From NCBI GenBank assembly GCA_040752295.1, contig JBFMFE010000061.1, positions 1-8,424 of the forward strand: a stretch of 8,424 bases of DNA, read 5' to 3'. Position numbers and translations under genes: made by a program. Below, piece after piece: positions 5,831-8,424 of this stretch; positions within the stretch are counted from its first letter, which is position 1, and each line of letters opens with the position of its first letter. Under the pieces are notes generated by a model. The model made no database searches. It saw nothing but the letters and a program-made list of their open reading frames with translations, and was not told the DNA's origin. The DNA comes from JBFMFE01 sp040752295 (GTDB lineage Bacteria > UBP15 > UBA6099 > JBFMBQ01).

Positions 5831-5863
5831 AAAAAATGAATGATGAATCTGAAATTTCGAACC
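5831..5863 (-). repeat. Inverted relative of the TTCGAWATTC repeat
   Basis: On the minus strand this reads GGTTCGAAATT and then a run of ATTCATCATTCATT. The plus-strand tract at 211-243 reads GGTTCGAAATT and then ATTCGATATTCATC. The shared 11-bp core followed by the same kind of ATTC-rich tail suggests two copies of one intergenic repeat in opposite orientations. It lies between the PLP-enzyme and patatin genes. No strong terminator was seen in this gap. Confidence 0.4.
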
Positions 5864-5918
5864 GAAGTCTTTTGCTTCTACGCCGGACATTCATCGTTCT
5901 ACATTCTCTTTTAATGCT

Positions 5919-7058
5919 TCACCCGGCTGAACAGTTATCGTCCGGGATAAAATACCGCCGCAGAGCCTGGGGCAGGGCGTCGGGTCTGACGCCTTCGAGA
6001 TACCCGTTCATGCTCCTCGAGTTGTACGTGTTGACGAAAAGCACGTTCCTCTTTTCCGCCCGGTTTCTCTTCACGAAATCAATCATCGCCGCCATCGCCT
6101 TGCCGGTGTAGGTCGGCTCGAGGCGCAGCCCCTCGAGGGCTTCGAGCTTTTCAATCGCCTCCAGTCCCGCGGGCGTGGGATATCCGTAGCCCCTGCCGTG
6201 GAAATCGTGAATCAGGACGAGGTTTTTCATGAGCGCCGCACACGGACGCGCCGCGCGTCCGCCCCCGGTCGTCGGATCGGCGCCATTTGCGGCGAGAAAG
6301 CGGAAGATGCCGTCGCACAGCCTCGCGGCGACGCCCCTGTTGACCGCGATCCGGGCGGCGACCCTCACTCCGACGACGACCGTCTTCATGCCGGCGATGT
6401 GAAACCCGGCGAGGAGTCCCGCGGCTGTGCCGCACGTTCCCGCTGGGACGAACGCGAAGTCCGGCGCCGGCAGGGCGCCGTCGCGCACCTGCGCCGCGAT
6501 CTCGAGCGCGGCGTTGACGTATCCGAGCGCCCCCCTGACGGACGACCCGCCCGGCGGAAGCACGTACACCCTGCGTCCCGCCGCCCTCTCAGCCGCCAGC
6601 CACGCGAGCGCCCTGCACGCGACACCCGGATACGTCCCGCCGAGGCGCATCTCCGCGCCGAAGCGCGCGTTCAAAAGCAGGTTCCGCCGCACGTGTTCCG
6701 TCACGGGCTGCGGAAAAAGCACGAGGAGCGAGCGCAGCCCGTTCGCCGCGGCGTATATCGTGGTGGCAAGCCCGTGGTTCGTGCCGATGCCGCCGAACGT
6801 CATCACGGCGCGCGCGCCCTTCGCCTTCGCGTCGGCTATCACGAACTCGAGCTTTCTCGGCTTGTTCCCCCCGTAGGGGACGGCAGTGAGGTCGTCGCGC
6901 TTGACCCAGAGACCCGGCGCCCCCAGTTCCCTTTCGAGGTTTTCCATCCTTTGCACCGGGGTCGGCGCCTCGACGAGCGGAATCCAGGGCACGCCGCCCG
7001 CGAGCCGTGGATACGCGTGGAAAAGAAGCGGCTGTTTCAGGCTGAGCGTGGAATTCAC
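5919..7058 (-). CDS. PLP-dependent enzyme, D-cysteine desulfhydrase/ACC deaminase family
   Basis: A 379-residue fold-type II PLP enzyme. The signature VKRDDLTAVPYGGNKPRKLE (52-71) matches the family, with Lys66 expected to hold PLP. FGGIGTNHG (88-96) is the next conserved block, PPGGSS...GALGYVNAALEI (168-187) follows, and EPTYTGKAM (314-322) carries the usual active-site Tyr317. Two positions differ from typical D-cysteine desulfhydrase or ACC deaminase. The usual SN(H/Q) has Thr93 in place of serine, and the C-terminal HTGG-type segment reads NTYNSRS (343-349). The protein is also about 40-50 residues longer than common members. It should bind PLP and act on a small amino acid, but the substrate cannot be called, so no gene symbol is given. 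The start is GTG with a poor ribosome binding site, 73 bp after the acyl-CoA dehydrogenase stop. Confidence 0.85.
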   Translation of the reverse strand: MNSTLSLKQPLLFHAYPRLAGGVPWIPLVEAPTPVQRMENLERELGAPGLWVKRDDLTAVPYGGNKPRKLEFVIADAKAKGARAVMTFGGIGTNHGLATTIYAAANGLRSLLVLFPQPVTEHVRRNLLLNARFGAEMRLGGTYPGVACRALAWLAAERAAGRRVYVLPPGGSSVRGALGYVNAALEIAAQVRDGALPAPDFAFVPAGTCGTAAGLLAGFHIAGMKTVVVGVRVAARIAVNRGVAARLCDGIFRFLAANGADPTTGGGRAARPCAALMKNLVLIHDFHGRGYGYPTPAGLEAIEKLEALEGLRLEPTYTGKAMAAMIDFVKRNRAEKRNVLFVNTYNSRSMNGYLEGVRPDALPQALRRYFIPDDNCSAG

Positions 7059-7131
7059 CCCGATATTGCTGAAACCGATTTTTCTCTCCGTGTTCTCCGC
7101 GGCTTCATCGCTTTTTATGAATACATGGCAT

Positions 7132-8424
7132 TCAGACGGCGCTCATCTTGTACGCGTACAGCCTGTTGATCTGGTTCGTCCCCTCGTAAATCTGCGTGAG
7201 TTTCGCGTCCCGGAAGGCTTTTTCGACGCCCCACTCGCGGGCGGGTCCTTCCGGTCCCATCACGTCCATGGCTTTCAGGCAGACCTCGACGGCGAGGTCG
7301 CTCGCCGCGAACTTCGCGATGGAACTGTACGCCGCGACGAGCGCGGCGCCTTCCGCGGTCACGTGCCGCCGCGCGAGGTCCCTGAACGTCCTGTAGGCGC
7401 GCCCGGAGGCGAAAAGCCTTCTGAACGGCGCGCTTTTGACGAGCGGGCGCGGGCAGGCGTTGAGGACTCTCATTTCCGGTCGGCGCATGAGAGCGGGCAT
7501 TCCGGCGAAATCGCAGTACATCGCCGCGTCGAGGCAGAGCTGCCTCGCCGCCTGGATTTTCGCCGTCATGTCCGCCAGCGCGAGCTGCACCCACTGTTCC
7601 TCGAAGAGGTATCTTCCGCGCGCTTTTTTTCCGCTCAGAAACGCCAGCAGGCGTTCGAGCGCGCCGCGGGCGATGCCGGCTGCGACCGCAGCCACGGGCG
7701 CGCGCGATGCGCCTAACACGAGAGCCGTCAGCCTCTCTCCCTCGCCCTCCTCGCCGACGCGGTTCTCCTCCGGCACGAAGACGTCCTCGAAGACAAGCTC
7801 GGCTGCGGGGCACGCGCGCTGACCCATCTTCTTCTCGACCGCGCCCACCGAAAAACCCTCCGCGCCTGCCGGCACGACGAGCGCCACGCCGGTCTCGAGC
7901 GGGCGTTCGCGGTCCAGTACGGCGCCGACCCACACGTACCGCGCCACGTTCCCGTTGCTGATGAAGACCTTCCGCCCGTTGAGGACGTAGCCGCCGGGGA
8001 CTTTCCTCGCGGTGGTGACGAGCCGCGCGGTCCGGATGAAATCGGCGTCCTCGATGTCCGAGCCGGCGCCCGGCTCGGTGATCGCGAGCGCGAAAAGGAG
8101 CGGTTCGCCCCTCTTTTCGGCGTCGGCGACGGCGCGCATGTGCTTCTCGTAGTGCCTCACGTCCGGGGCGACGAGTATCGGCGCCAGTCCGAGCGCGTGG
8201 GCGCCGAAGATGTTCGCCACGCCGGGGCAGAACGAGCACAGTTCCTCGATGAAGACCGACATGTGCGCCGTCAGATAACCCTGTCCGCCGAAGGGCTTCG
8301 GGATGATCAGGCTGAGGAACCCGTGCGGCAGGGCGGCTTTCACGATGTCCCACGGGAAAAACGTGTGGTCCGTTTCGATCCGCCGGTCGAGTTCGAGCGC
8401 GCGCGGCGCGACGTGCCTCTCGCC
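7132..8424 (-). CDS. Acyl-CoA dehydrogenase, N-terminus outside window
   Basis: A frame of 430 residues open to the right edge. The GTG at 8343 is not the true start, because the codons upstream (…ERHVAPRALELDRR…) read as typical N-terminal acyl-CoA dehydrogenase sequence. These flavoenzymes oxidise acyl-CoA to trans-2-enoyl-CoA and pass electrons to electron-transfer flavoprotein. Visible signatures are IPKPFGGQGY, the FAD/substrate motif ITEPGAGSD (visible residues 115-123), GYVLNGRKVFISNG, and LVFEDVFVPEENRVG. The C-terminal FRDAKLTQIYEGTNQI puts the catalytic glutamate at visible residue 414. Roughly 50 extra residues lie between the helix ending near CDFAG and the AKFAASD segment. This suggests a long subfamily. 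The substrate chain length cannot be read from the sequence. The product, enoyl-CoA, is the kind of substrate used by the MaoC-type hydratase further along the strand. Confidence 0.93.
   Translation of the reverse strand, partial: GERHVAPRALELDRRIETDHTFFPWDIVKAALPHGFLSLIIPKPFGGQGYLTAHMSVFIEELCSFCPGVANIFGAHALGLAPILVAPDVRHYEKHMRAVADAEKRGEPLLFALAITEPGAGSDIEDADFIRTARLVTTARKVPGGYVLNGRKVFISNGNVARYVWVGAVLDRERPLETGVALVVPAGAEGFSVGAVEKKMGQRACPAAELVFEDVFVPEENRVGEEGEGERLTALVLGASRAPVAAVAAGIARGALERLLAFLSGKKARGRYLFEEQWVQLALADMTAKIQAARQLCLDAAMYCDFAGMPALMRRPEMRVLNACPRPLVKSAPFRRLFASGRAYRTFRDLARRHVTAEGAALVAAYSSIAKFAASDLAVEVCLKAMDVMGPEGPAREWGVEKAFRDAKLTQIYEGTNQINRLYAYKMSAV

Noticed and set aside
7115..8353. Second long minus-strand frame overlapping the acyl-CoA dehydrogenase
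   Set aside because: It is an out-of-phase Arg-rich translation typical of a shifted frame in GC-rich DNA. The in-phase frame has the family signatures.
1..8424. CRISPR array, complete insertion sequence, attachment site or defence system
   Set aside because: No regularly spaced direct repeats, intact transposase or integrase, or defence-type domains are visible. The tRNA gene shows no duplicated 3' end in the window.

Overview
The window reads as a chromosomal segment of a free-living bacterium with GC-rich genes and much more AT-rich intergenic DNA. All seven recognisable protein genes and one tRNA gene lie on the minus strand. A minus-strand gene begins at the extreme left edge and another is cut by the right edge. 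Starts are a mixture of ATG and GTG, several with Shine-Dalgarno-like sequences. The tRNA gene does not encode its CCA tail. Gene content (SurE, a COG2509-type flavoprotein, MaoC hydratase, phasin-like protein, patatin, PLP enzyme, acyl-CoA dehydrogenase) and the repeat-littered intergenic DNA would suit a deltaproteobacterium-like or uncultivated Gram-negative lineage. The sequence alone does not settle the taxonomy.

Reading in the direction of transcription (right to left): an acyl-CoA dehydrogenase lacking its N-terminus (8424-7132); a PLP enzyme of the D-cysteine desulfhydrase/ACC deaminase family with altered active-site motifs (7058-5919); a patatin-like phospholipase (5722-4361); a 342-bp spacer with a candidate promoter and tandem heptamers; a MaoC/PhaJ-type enoyl-CoA hydratase (4018-3566); a small phasin-like coiled-coil protein (3522-3145) whose last eight codons lie inside a tRNA-Pro(GGG) gene (3168-3094); a COG2509-type FAD-dependent oxidoreductase (3017-1635); surE (1576-803); and a terminator-like hairpin (767-716). 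Four of the genes (acyl-CoA dehydrogenase, patatin, hydratase, phasin-like) point to acyl-CoA, lipid or polyhydroxyalkanoate metabolism. Gaps of 43 to 342 bp mean they need not form one operon, and no PHA synthase is visible.

The left 715 bp hold no convincing complete gene. They contain a perfect-consensus sigma70-type promoter, a 26-bp palindromic operator and a strong ribosome binding site, all driving a gene whose ATG is at positions 4-2. Behind these lie degenerate TTCGAWATTC repeats, a GC-rich coding-like remnant and a 147-bp nested inverted repeat resembling a pair of REP elements. The observations most worth following are the promoter-operator at the left edge, the overlap between the phasin-like gene and the tRNA, the nested inverted repeat, and the unusual PLP enzyme. 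I saw no clear novel defence or mobile system.
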